Source: Edaphochlamys debaryana
Lineage: Eukaryota; Chlorophyta; Chlorophyceae; Chlamydomonadales
Length of the DNA stretch: 64,000 nt
Direction: 5' to 3'
NCBI GenBank assembly: GCA_016858145.1
Contig: JAEHOE010000055.1
Span: 186,001-250,000, forward strand
Shown here: in pieces, positions 21,224 to 32,600 of the stretch
Layout: every line of letters starts with the position of its first letter
How positions within the stretch are numbered: position 1 is the stretch's first letter
The notes under the pieces: generated by a model
What the model saw: the letters and a program-made list of their open reading frames with translations, nothing else
Databases searched by the model: none
What the model was told of the DNA's origin: nothing
Position numbers and translations under genes: made by a program

Positions 21224-24072
21224 TCACCGCCGCCCTCCCGCCGGCCCCTGCCGCCGTGCGCTCTGCTCCCGGACCCATGCAAGCACCTCCTCCGCCTGTG
21301 CGGCCGACTGGTAGCCCTGGGGCCTGTCCTCGTCCTCCGATCCGCTCCCCTCGCTCCCCTCCTCCGAAGATCCGTCCTCGTACCCACTCTCATCTGACTC
21401 CTCAGTCTCCTCCTCGTCTTCCTCCTCCCCCTCCTCCCTTCCCTCGCTCCCCTCCTCGCCATCCTCCTCCTCCTCCTCATCGCCGGAAGAGCCCCCCAGC
21501 TCGCCGGCCCGCTCCGCCGCAGCCTGCACCTCCGCCCAGTCCAAGCCCGGGCAGCCACTGCCCTCGAGCCACTGCAGCGTCGCCAGCGGCGCTCCGGCGT
21601 CGATGGCAGCGACCATCAGCCGCTGGTGGGGAGGGCCGAAGGATAGGCCCGCGCGCCGCAGGGCGGGCAGCATGCGCCACTCGCCCTTGTGGAGGGCGTA
21701 GTGGTACGCCTCGCCGTCATCCTACGGAGGGGATGGGTGTAGGGTGCAAAGGTTGCTTGCCTATTGTGCGAAAACGTGCAGGGCCAAGCCAGAGCCAGCC
21801 GGGGCCAGGGCACAGGGGAATGCAGGCCGGCCCGCTCCCGACCACAACCACCGCCACCCCTCAACCGCAACACCGCCCTGGAGCCCTTCAGTATCCTCGC
21901 ATTACCCGTTGCTGGATTGAGATTTGCGCCCATCTCCTCACCGGCTTGGGGCAGCCCAGCTCCGCCAGCAGCTCCACCATAGCCTCGCTGCCCGACCTCA
22001 CCGCCGCCACCCAGTCCCTTTCCGTGACGGCCGCACGGGGCCCGGCCTGGTCCGTCACAAACCATCGCACCGTCTCCAGCGAGCCCGCTACGATGGCAAC
22101 ATGCGCCATCTGGCCAAAGTTATGGAGTGTTACCTCGAAGGTCTCGACTGCCCATTTGAGGACGTCAAGGCGGCCCCCCGCGGCGGCGCCGTACACCACA
22201 GCTTCCGTCTCGATTTCGCACCCCGCCTGTGGGTCATGGCGGCACAGCACCGGGGCAGGAGCTTTCACACAAGTCAGGGGGCACAAGTAGCGGTACTGAG
22301 CCATGCGGAGCAGGAAGGGGTTCAGCCAAGCCAAGCAAACAAGCCATGTGACTGCAAACCCCCAAGCCAGCTCAGCAGCGTGCGTGACCGCGGCTCCTCA
22401 AGGCCCGAACCAACTCAGGCCCTGATTCAGGCCCTGTCCCAGGCCCAACCCAGGCCCACCTGCTCCAGGGCCTGCAGTACAGCCAGGTGGCCCTGTTCCG
22501 CCGCCGCCATCTGTACCTCGAAGAGACTCTCTTCCGCCATCTCACACCCCTCCGCCAGGAGGTACTGCACCGCCTCCAGGTTGCCCTCTTCAACAGCCGC
22601 CCCCAGCACCAGCCTCACTGACTCGGGCGGGCAGCCCTTGCCCTTGAGCCACTCAAACCGCTCGACAGCCGCAGGGCCCAGGCCCGGCGACGCCGCGTCG
22701 CAGCTCGCCAGGCGTACGGCCAGGTAGCATTCCTCAGCCGCCTCGCCTCGCAGCAGCTCGCCTTGGGCCAGAGCCCACTCGGCCCGCTCCCGCCAGTCTG
22801 ACTGGCGGCTTCTCAGGGCCGCTGCAACCAGCGTCTCGATGTCTTCCACGTCCTCTTCTTCTTCCTCCTCCACCTCCTCCTCCTCGAGGAACGCCCGCAG
22901 CTGGTGGACCTCGCCGTACTCGCTGACCTGGGCGTGGCAAGTATTGCGGGATGGGTGGGTTTGGTAAGAAAGGAGGCGAGAGTGAAGAGGCTTCTGTTGG
23001 TAGGGCAGGCCGCTGTTGGTAGGGCAGGGCGCTGTTGGTAGGGCAGGGCGCTGTTGGTAGGGCAGGGCGCTAGAGGAAAGGGCGCTGCAGGGGTGCTGCA
23101 GGGGTGCCTGAGACCTGATCGGCGCCCACCGCACCAGCGCAAGCACGTCCCTCCAGTGAGCAACCCCGGACCCACCAGGCGCTTCACGGTGGCCAGATCG
23201 CAGCCCTCCAGGGCAGCTGCGTAGAGCTCCAACATGTCGTGCGCATACGCCAGGCCCGAATCCAGGGCCTCAAAGTCCATGTCCGCCTCGCTCGCGACCT
23301 TTGCGAAATGCTCGAACAACGCGGTGTGGCCCGCGCGCGCCGCGACCACCCTCGCTGCACGGACGCATGTCGTCCGCAGCGTGCCCTGATACGCCTGGTC
23401 AACGTCGGGTGGCAGCAGCTCGGCCTCGGTCCGCTCAAGAATGTAGTCCACAACGCAGCGCTGGTTGGTGCTGGCCGCGGCACACAGGACCTCAACCCAG
23501 CGCACGCGCGGCTGCAGCCCTCCGGGACCCAGCAGCCACAGAAGGGTCTCCATGGCGCCCCCGCTGGCTGCGGCTTCGAGCAGTGACGGCGTGGGCGACA
23601 GGCCCGTCGCCGCCAGCGCCACCTCCAGATTCGCCACGTCGTTGGATGCCGCCACGAGGCAGACGAACTGCTGTCGCTGAGACCGTGTCATGTCACGGCA
23701 GGCTCCGGGAGCGGACCAGCGCTCGCGGAACGCCCACTGGGGCATGGGCTTTGACAGGATGAGCGTGGCGCGATCGCCGAGCGCTGCTGCCGTCGCCTTG
23801 CTCACGACGCGCAAGCACGCCGCCTCGTTGCCGCCAAGGCGCGCCGCGATGCACTCGATGACGCCCGGGAGCCATACGAGAGAGGCGTCAGCGGTCATGT
23901 CCGGGCCCGCCTGGTGCCCAGCCGGCGCGAGCTCCTCAGCCGCCCCCGATCGCTTCTGATGCTTGTTGCTGGCCATTAGTTCTCCAAACAGAGATTGCAA
24001 GACTGTCACGGCCGCCTCGGGAGCGAGCCACCCGACTGAAATGCTGTTCAGCAGACTCGCGACTAGGGACAT
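21224..24072 (-). CDS. F-box-like/ankyrin-like repeat protein, array copy C
   Basis: Exons, transcription order: 24072-23176, 22927-22460, 22226-21942, 21721-21224, all phase 0, 715 residues. The exon-intron layout is identical to genes A and B. The start at MSLVASLLNS has an in-frame upstream extension, so the 5' limit is not certain; ATGs at 23,973 and at the conserved MTADASLVWLP are alternatives. It has an F-box-like N-terminus, ankyrin-like repeats and two acidic stretches. The end of exon 1 (EHFAKVASEADMDFEALDSG) has diverged from A and B. Intron 1 carries a 19-bp tandem repeat. Molecular function not recognisable beyond protein-interaction repeats. Confidence 0.78.
22995..23070 (-). 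repeat. 19-bp tandem repeat, four copies, in intron 1 of gene C
   Basis: Unit GCTGTTGGTAGGGCAGGGC on the plus strand, four near-perfect copies. Absent from intron 1 of genes A and B. Confidence 0.9.
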
Positions 24073-24344
24073 ACTGTTACGACAGCGGGTTATGGGGTCT
24101 GTGTGATCTACGATATATGTGCAGCGCGGCGTGCTTGTGTGTCTAGGGCCTCCGATGATTGCGTTGACTCGCGGAGCCGCCCCTCGCGCAGGTCCTGTCA
24201 GGTCGGCTGCCATTCCCGCCACCACGCCATCGGCCTGTCCCCGTTCCCAAAACTAGTGCCCCACGCAGTTCCCTTCCCCTTGCACTTCGCCTCCCAGGTC
24301 CCACAGCAGACCCGCGTGGCCCCGGTACCCCTCCCAGTTGCCCC

Positions 24345-24535
24345 CTCCCGGCCTTCCCATGGCCCCCATGCCCAGCCCCTCGCAACTCGCAGTGCCCTAC
24401 GCCACAACAAAGGGACCTTCGCTTCGTTGATACTTTTCACTCCGCAGCGCCACTCAAGTCACCCGGGGGCAGGACTCTATCCAGACCCGCACAGCTGCCT
24501 CCGGGACCGGTAGCTTCCCCGCAGCTGTGCCCCGT
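24345..24535 (-). pseudogene. Fragment of the LRR gene 3' end, spacer upstream of gene C
   Basis: Closest relative of the fragment at 19,740-19,950 and, like it, similar to 25,115-25,240. It lies only about 0.6 kb from the intact gene on the same strand, so the array spacers look like truncated copies of the flanking gene. Confidence 0.72.
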
Positions 24536-24545
24536 AAAGGATGGA

Positions 24546-24612
24546 TGCCTCAAGTTGGATGAGGCCCCACCTCAAGATGGATGAGGCCCCACCTCGAGAT
24601 GGATGAGGCCGT
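24546..24612. repeat. 22-bp tandem repeat, about three copies
   Basis: Unit TGGATGAGGCCCCACCTCAA plus GA, with single-base differences between copies. Noncoding, between the LRR-gene fragment and spacer repeat X. The preceding unit of the array lacks it. Confidence 0.8.
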
Positions 24613-25000
24613 ACTCGCCGTAGCCTTGGTGAGGGCGCTGGGGCTGCCCAAGGAGGTGCGTTGAGGTGGCGGCCCGCTGCGCCTACAGGTGCCCTCGACT
24701 GCGCCTGGCAGTGGCTGGCAGGCTCCGCCGGTGCCGCCACCCGACTCCACCCGACACGCTGGTGGCGAGGGCCCTGCTGCGGAGGGTGACTGCGTCTCCC
24801 CACCTGCCGCCACATGGCAGATGGCCCTACCCGGTGCTGCCGTCGGGGCCCCTGATACGGTGCCTGAATGCTGACCTGGCCTCCCTACGTCCCTAGGGGC
24901 CTGGAAGGATTGGCTGGCAGCGCTTGTACAGCCTAACCGCCCTACCACTTCTCGTTGCCACTTCCTTGTTGCCACTGTCCCCTGGTCCGCCCCTCTCCGC
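24600..25000. repeat. Spacer repeat X, copy 2
   Basis: Partner of 19,960-20,360. It occupies the stretch just beyond the 3' end of the intact LRR gene. No TGTAA for that gene is visible in it. Confidence 0.75.
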
Positions 25001-25069
25001 CTGCACCTGACCACTCCCCGCGCTCACTACGTCACTAGCCCTTGCATAGCGCCGCCCACCCTGCCCACG

Positions 25070-28000
25070 TTATCCCATCCACTCTACGCAGCCCACCGCC
25101 TCTCCCAGCGCTCCCATGGCCCCCACGCCCACGCCCCGGCACCCGAGCAGCGCCACACAGGTCACCGGTGGGCAGGACTCCAGACAGGCCCTCAGCACCG
25201 CCTCCGCATCGCCCCCCCGCAGCTCCGCCCCGCAGAGCTCCAGCGCCAGTTCTTCCTCCCCGCCGCCGCTGCCCCCGCATCCACTCCACCCCGCCTTCGC
25301 GAGACCACCTTCCTCGTCGTCTCCAAGCCCGCAGGAACCGGTAACGTCGGAGGCCTCCGGGCCCGCCCTCAGCCTCCGGCGCTCCGCCAGCAGGCGTTCC
25401 CGCCGCACCGCCGCCTCCGCCAGGGTCCCATTCGAAGCCGCAACGGAGTTGAGGAAGGCGCAGATGCCGTACAGCCTGGGCTCAGAGGACCCAGATGCGC
25501 CGTACAGGCGCACAGTCCGCAAGCCCGGGAACACGTGGCGCGGGGCCCGTCCAGACGGGGGTCCGGGGGCGTTTCCGAATCCTTTGGCCTCGCCCGCAGA
25601 ACATCTGCTCCCGGAATAAGTCACCGAGGGAAAGGAGAGCGCTGTGCAGCCCCTGAGCTCCAGAACCCGAAGGAAAGGCAGGCTGGCTGCGTCGGCCAGG
25701 GCCTGCTCCATGGCAGGACAGCCGGCGTCGCCCGCAGCGGCGCCACCGCCGCCGCCGCCGCCTCGCCGTCCGCCGCTGCTGCCTCCGCCGCCGCCGGCCC
25801 CAGGCGGCCAGCAAGCGGTTGGCGCGGGCGCAAAGGTCAACCGCCGGAGCCCCGCCAGACCCGACACGTCCGGCAGGTCCCGCCGTCGCTGCTGTCTTCG
25901 CAGCTCTCGCCTCTCCTCACCGCCCTCCGCACCACTGCCACCTTCCCGGCCGTAATAGCCCGCCGCCTCCGCAGACACCGCGGGCGATTGTGCAGCCGGC
26001 TCTGGCCACACGAGGAGGGTGAGTGAGGTGAGGGAGGAGGAGCCCCTCAGCACCCCGTGGTCTGCCACGCAGGCGGAGAGGGTCTCGAGGGCGGGGAACA
26101 GCGGGGCCACACGCAGTCCGCCCCGGACAGCACAGCCTGTGAGCGTCAGGTGCCTCAGCCGGGGAAGCGCCAGGGCTGACAGCACACGCAGTAGCTCCTC
26201 CTCGTCCGCCCTGTCGCTTCCTGCCTCCTCCTCGGGCGGGATTCCCGCCGGCTCGTCCTCGTTTGCCGCCGCGGGTCCGCCTCCAGCCGCTGCCCCGGCA
26301 GCGCCCAAGCCGGCTCCCTGCCCCTCCTCCACCCCGCCGTCCTCCGCCCACGCTCCGAGCCCCACCGGCGCTGCCCCAGGCCATGCCCATGCCCCTACCC
26401 CTGCCCCTACGCCCGCCGCCGCCGCCGCTTCAGCCGCCGCCTCAGCCGCCAGGAACGCAGCGGCCTCGGCGGCGGCGGCCCGCAGGAAGTTAGGGTGGCC
26501 CAGGTCGTGGGCCTCGAGCCTGGCGAGTACGGGCAGGCGCCGTAGCAGGCCCAGGTCCGGCAGGCCCAGGCCCAGGCAGGTCAGGTGCAGCTCGGTCAGG
26601 CCCATGAGGGGCCCAAGGGCGGGGACGGGGTTGAATGGGGCCATGAGATGGAGGCGGCGGAGAGGAGGGAGGGCCGCTGGGGTGCAGGCGCCGGGGATGG
26701 CGGGGGGTACCAAGGGTGCTACCGCAGGAGGGACGCGGGAGCTTCGGCTGAGCGGTTGGAGCCAGGCGGGTCCGAAGCGCTCCTCCTGGGAGAGGAAGTG
26801 GAAAGAGGCAAAAGACAGTCGCACAGGGTCCGAACGACAGACGGGAACGGTCAACGGTGGCCGTAATGGAGTCGAGGGCAGCAAGAGCGGGGGTGGGCGA
26901 GGGTCAAGACGCAGCAGCAACGAGAGTTACGAGACACGACCCGACCAGCGATCGCTGTTCGTTCCCGGCGCGCACATCACCCAGGCCAGTGTTTGTCCAG
27001 TCTGCCCCACCCTACCACTTCCCCAGCCATGTGCCCGTGTCCACCGCCCACCTGACACGGCTGCATTACGACAGCCACGCCCTCCACGTGACTAAGCGCC
27101 GCCAGCGCCGCCAGGGAGGCACGTGATGCGGTTAGGTAGGAGCCCGAGGAGCCGCGCACCACGGAGACGGCCAGGCGGCAGCGGCGGGGGTGGCGAGGCG
27201 GCGCGGAGGCATGCCGTGCTACCCTGGCCCCCGCTGCCTTTGGCTCCTGTACAGCGTCCGTGGCAGCAGCGGTGGCGGCGGCGGCTGGGGCCGGCTGCAG
27301 CTGTAATGCGTCCATGCCCTGCCGCACCCCCGCTTCAGCTGCTACCACCCCCAGCACCTCCTTTTCCTCCGCCGCCTCGGCGTCCAATCCCTGCAGCACC
27401 CCCGCACCCGCTGTTGCCACAGCCGCTGCTGCCGCCGGCTCCGCCGCCGGCTCCTGCCAGGGAGCCAGCAGCGCGAGGGCCGGCAGCGCCGCCGCCAGCT
27501 CGCCACCGTCCTCGCCTGCCTCCTCCTGGCGAGCTACACCCCCCGCCGCCTGTGCTATCGCCGCCACCTCTGCCGCCTCCGCCGCCGTCGCCTCCGCCGC
27601 CGCGGCCGCTGCCGCCGCCGCCGCCCCGCCCAGGCCCTTGAGCGCTCCGGCGCACAGCTCCAGTCGCTCCAGGGAGGGGCGGGCCCGCACGCCAGCGGCC
27701 AGGCGCGCCCAGGCGGGCCACGGCAGTCGGACCTGCGGCATGAGGGTGGCCCCACGGCACAGGGCGCGGGGTGGAACCCATGCATGGGCCTCCAGCACGA
27801 TGGTCTGGTGATGTGTTAGCAGGCGTGCAGGCGTGCAGGCGTGCAGGGAACAGGGGTCGAGGCACGTCCAGGGTGAGGGGCGCTTGGGGGCCAGCCCTGG
27901 GCCAGTCAACGGAGCTGCTGCGTGCGTGCGGTGCCCCGCAAAACCCTCCACAGCAACCGGCGCACCTGCAGCCCGCTCAGGTCGAGGACGGCCAGGTGTC

Positions 28001-28631
28001 GGCAGTACGGCAGTACGGCAGTGCACAGCTCGTCCCAGCAGGGCGCCATGTGGGTCGCCCAGTCGGACGCTCGGCTGCACTCGAGCGCCAGCACCCGGAG
28101 CATGGGGAAGCGGCCGGCCAGCAACACTTGCCGTTGACCCCATTGCGCTTGGGGCGTATCTTTTGTGGAGGCCTGGTACTGCTCTGTGCCTGCAGGCTGC
28201 TGCAGTTCATGTAACCCAGCCTCGGGTGGGGCAGGGGCAGCGGGGGGGTACCGAGCTTGGCCCGGGGGCCGGGAGGAGGGCCGGGCGGGGCTTGGGAGGC
28301 GCGGCGGCGGTGCCAGCGTCAGGCGGGAGACGGATGCGTCCACGGCGGCGAGGGCGGCACGACAGGAGAGGCGCAGGAGCTTCTTGGAGGCGGCGCTGAG
28401 GTAGACGCATAGGGAGGCCCAGGCGGGACCGGGGAGGGCCTCCAGCGGGGACGGGAGGTGGGGAGGGGGGACTGCTGTCGGGGAAGCCGCTTCCGAAGGC
28501 GCGGGCACGCTGGCAGGAAGCGCTCCGGGACGTGGCGGTGGGTCATCGCGAGCGAGCATGGGGACGATGCCCGGAATGCGCTGCGCTGGAGCAACAAGTG
28601 CCTGCGGGGCGGGGCCGATCAGTGATGCCAT
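25070..28631 (-). CDS. Leucine-rich-repeat protein with F-box-like N-terminus
   Basis: Proposed exons, transcription order: 28631-27966, 27804-27052, 26785-25070, phase 0, 1044 residues. A degenerate F-box-like segment (about residues 60-110, LPGPAWASLCVYL and LLRLSCRAALAAV) is followed by LRRs such as MLRVLALE, LAVLDLSG, LERLELCAG, LTELHLTCLG, LRHLTLTGCAV and LRVLELRGC. Long Ala-, Gly- and Glu-rich low-complexity inserts separate the repeats, as is usual for volvocalean LRR proteins. LRR/F-box proteins commonly recruit ubiquitin-ligase substrates; that role is inference. Exon 1 may contain a further intron (around 28,150-28,260, where the LRR pattern is interrupted), and the start is the first in-frame ATG. 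Pieces of its 3' end recur in the three spacers of the adjacent array. Confidence 0.6.
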
Positions 28632-29625
28632 CACTCAGGTCTCGGTCTGGCAGCCCTCGACAAGGGTTTTTTGGCCGAAGTCCAAAATAGCAAGCAGATG
28701 CATACCGAGTATCTTTGCAAGGTCCAAGGAGCAAGGCGCGAGAACGGTGCGAGCGTGCAGCGAAAGCCGACCTAATTATCTCGCCTCCAAAGGGGCCGGG
28801 CCCGGGCTGAAGTGGGCCACCTGGCCTAGCTCTAGGTTGCACTCAGAATGGGGTGTTCAGTCATGTCAGGGGACGTGGCGCCTGGCGGCGGCCAGCGCGG
28901 CGAGGACGTGGCGTTAAGTTTGGTAGAGATGCTAGTTCTTGGTAATGATGTTTCTTGCGATGCACGTAATGAAGGGCTATCCATTGCGCTTGTGCTTGGG
29001 CCTGGCTTCAACAACCCGTTGCCCCGAGGTCTGACGAGGGCCCGACTGCTCGCCTTCCACGCTCGCTCCCGAGGATACGGGCATCGCCACCAGCTCGTGC
29101 AGCCTTACCTCGTGAAGCGGCCGCGGCCCACAAAACCCTGACACAGCGGCGTCCTGCGTGGCGAAAGCGACGCGGTACGGCACCTTGCCACGCCTGCTCG
29201 CCGCGCGCGACTCCAACCCTGCTCCCACGTCCGGCGGCCTCAAACTCCGCACCACTCTATTCACGCAACACGGATACGGCTTCTCCACGCTCAACCCTGC
29301 CGCGCCTTGACGGAGGCGCGAGCCATTCTTGTTGTTGTTCTCTACCATCGAGGGCGCCCCAGTCCCCGCGCTCGCTTAGCAGCCATGGCGCATTGTTCTC
29401 ACCATTCGCGTCGAGTAGCTTAGGGACTCGCTCGCCTCGTAGCGTCAGCCCGGCGCGTGGGAGCCCACACAAAGGGTAAGCCCGTGTAGGCGGCCCCGAT
29501 GACGTCTGCAGTGTGTTGGCGAGCCCGCTCAGCACGCCCAGTCGGCTCCACACATACTTGTTTGGGTTCAGTGGACTCACTTGGTGCTCCCGTTGTGGCG
29601 GCCCTGTGTGTGCAGCGGCCCTAGG
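28632..29625. other. Divergent intergenic region
   Basis: About 1 kb between the minus-strand LRR gene and the plus-strand lipase gene, so it must hold both promoters. I see no convincing open frame, TATA box or repeat. Confidence 0.5.
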
Positions 29626-32600
29626 ATGATGCCCTTAGCATGCTCGGTGACGGAGACGACGTCGGCGTCCTACAAGGGCCCGTCCTCGATTAGGTCGTCG
29701 CTAGCTCCGCATAAAGGAGGGCCACGGCGGAGCCTGGAGAGCTCGGGCCTGGTCGCCCAAGTGTTGGCGACTCAAGTCACCTCCTCCGCGGACGCTCAGG
29801 CTCAGGTCCCGCAGCCAGGCAGCGAGCACGTCCGCCAGTCATCAGCTGCTAATGCACCTCCGGCGTGGTCTCGTCTGCTCCAGGTGAGCGTTGCAGCGAT
29901 CCTATCCTCGTTTGGGCCTCCGCCAGGCTCCCCCTCGGCTGAGCGAGTATACGACAGCCTCTTGGTACTCGATGTAGGCTTGCGGGCGAGGTCCGCAAGG
30001 TGCCTGTCACTTTTGACTGGTTTGATGCTCCAGGGCTACGATCGCGAAGTTGGAGGTCTTCGAGCTCGCTTTCTAGCACATTGGCGGTCCTCGATACCAC
30101 TCGCTACCCAGCCGGCCTTGTCGACGCGGTCCCGACACTGGCTCGGTCGCCGAGCGGACACGGCTGGTACTTCCCGCGCCCAAGTTGCCCTTTTCCCGCC
30201 CTCTGCCCTCCCTTCGTCCGCGCCCCCAGTCCGGCTGGTCCAACAAGTTCTCCTCCTTCTGGGACCGGTGGCAGAAGCTGTCGACGCAGCTCACGCAGTA
30301 CAGCGCCCTGCGGCCGGACTGGGTGGGGCAAACCCAAGAGATGTTCGACCAGCAGCTCCAGCGCTTTGTGACCTCGGTCACCACCGCTGCGTCTCGCCAG
30401 GGCCCCACCGCGCTGCCTAAGGCCGCCGAGGCCCCAGCTGCTGCGTCTGGGCGGCCCACGCTGACGCCCTACCTGACCGTGGCCGATGATGTGGAGGTCT
30501 CCTTCGCGGCCATGCTGGCCGACCTCTGCAACATGGCGTACGAGGTCAACAAGATCAACCCCGATGTACTAGAGGCGCGCCACCGCCTCTCGCTCATCGC
30601 GACCTCGCTCACGTGCGGCTGCAACGCCGTCGCGGCCTTTGACAGCGGCACCGAGGCGGAGGGCCCATCCTCAGCCCCCGGCACCGCGCGCCACGCAGCC
30701 TCCGCCAGCGCCACAGCGGCGACCGCGGCCCGGCTTTCGGACAGGAGCACAGCAGAGGCAGCAGCCACCGGGCCCAGCGTGGTGTCGTTCACGATGGGCG
30801 GCTCGCCCCCGCTGTCGCCATCCATTTCCATGGTGTCGCTGACATCTCCGGAGGCCGTGACCGCCGCCCTGACCAGCCAGGGCCACGGCGCTGCCTTCGC
30901 GCGGCCCGTCTACGTCTCGACGCTGCACCACGCGCTGACGTCGATGGGGTCGTTCGACGACGAGGATGACGACATCCTTGACCTCGAGTGGCGCGCCGCT
31001 GTTGCGTCCGTTGCGAACGCGTCGCACGGCCCTCGCACGATCGTGGACATCGGCTCTCTGGGCACAATCGGGACCATGGGCTCGGTGGACGAGGCCATTG
31101 CGCCTACGGACGTGCGTCTCCTGACCTCGGCGCACCAGCACCCGGCCAGCGCCCCGGCGGAGGCGCACGCGCAGCACCTGGCGGCGGCAGCCGCCGCAGC
31201 CGCCGCCGCGGCGGCGGAGGCCGAGATCCAGTCTGGCGCCACCAGCTGGGTGGCGGGCAGCGGCCTGTCCGACAACACCGTAACCCCAGTCGGACTCAAC
31301 GGTGCTACGGCAACCATGACTACCTCCGCCACCATGGACGCCGCCTACACGGCTGCCGTACTGACCTCCAACGCCACCCCGCACGGCCTGTACGGCGGCG
31401 TGGCGGCGGGCGCCAACGGCCGCGCCGCCGCCGCCGGCATGTTCTTTTCCAACGTGCCGCTTAACGAGGAGCGCGACTTTGTGTCTGGCCATCTGTACGG
31501 CTACCACACGCCGCTAGTCGAGCGCCGCCAGAGCTCCGACGGTGCCGCCGCCGCCGTCGTCCAGGCCAACACGCACGCCGCCGCCGCCGATGCCGTGGCG
31601 GAGACGACGCTGGCGGGCGCCGCCGGCGGGCGGGCGCTGCGGGAGGAGCAGAAGCTGCGCCGGCGGCCGTCGGCCGGCATGCTGCCCATGTCGGGCGTCA
31701 CGTCGGGCGACGACGAGATGTCGGCGGCGGCGGTTGGGCTGCAGCACGGCAGCATGGTCGCCACGATGACAGGCACCATTGAGGAGGAGGAGGCCGCCGC
31801 CGCCGTGGCCGCCGCCGCCGCCTCGGACCTGGTCAACGGCGGCGCGCCGGTCGTCGTGGCCTGCACCAAGGCGCCCCCCGCCGCCTGGTTCTGCTCCGAT
31901 GACAAGCTCACGCGCACTCGCTACTTCGCCATCCAGGTGGGGGTGGGGAAGGGGACGAGGGGTCGGGTTCTTGGGAAGGGGCCTGCTTGCGTGGGAAGGG
32001 CTGGCTCGGCTAGGGCGGGCCTGCATGCGCGTCCTGGGCTCCCTCCCTCCAGCAGGTCCCTGCGCTCCAGCCCTTGTGCCCTCGTTGCTGCACCGTTGCT
32101 AACACCTCTGCCCCCTTCGTCCCCGCCCGCGCCCCTCGCCCCAGGGCTCGACCTCCCTGGAGCACTGGCAGATCAACCTGCAGTTCGAGCCGATGGTCTT
32201 CGAGGACGAGAAGTACGGCGTACGCATCCACCGGGGCGTGTACGAGGCCGCCAAGGTGCTGTACGACGACATCGTGCCGCTCGTACAGCAGCACCTGGAG
32301 ACCTCGCCGTACGCCACCATCTCGTTCGCGGGTGAGGCGCGGCCCGCTGCCTCATGCCTCCCCTGCTCTCGGCTACCCCCGCCTTCCTCTCTCTCTCACC
32401 CTTCACCTGTTCGTAGCCCTCCTACCAGCCTTAATCCCTCCCATCTCTCCCCTTTCACCTGACCTCCAGGCCACTCGCTTGGCGGCTCCCTGGGCACAGT
32501 GATTATGCTGCTGCTTGTCATCCGCGGCGTGCTCAAGCCCGTCAACATTAGCCCGGTCTACACCTTCGGCGCACCGGCCGTTTTCTGCCAGGGCGCCGTC

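Noticed and set aside
22995..23070. 19-bp direct repeats as a possible CRISPR array
   Set aside because: Units are head to tail without spacers, inside a eukaryotic intron; this is a minisatellite.
27123..27641. Pro/Arg-rich plus-strand frame inside the LRR gene
   Set aside because: Antisense shadow of the Ala-rich low-complexity part of the minus-strand coding exon.
29581..30420. Single long plus-strand frame at the lipase start
   Set aside because: It reads through a clear CAG|GTGAGC donor at 29,883 and then leaves the lipase frame; only its first part (from 29,626) is kept as exon 1.
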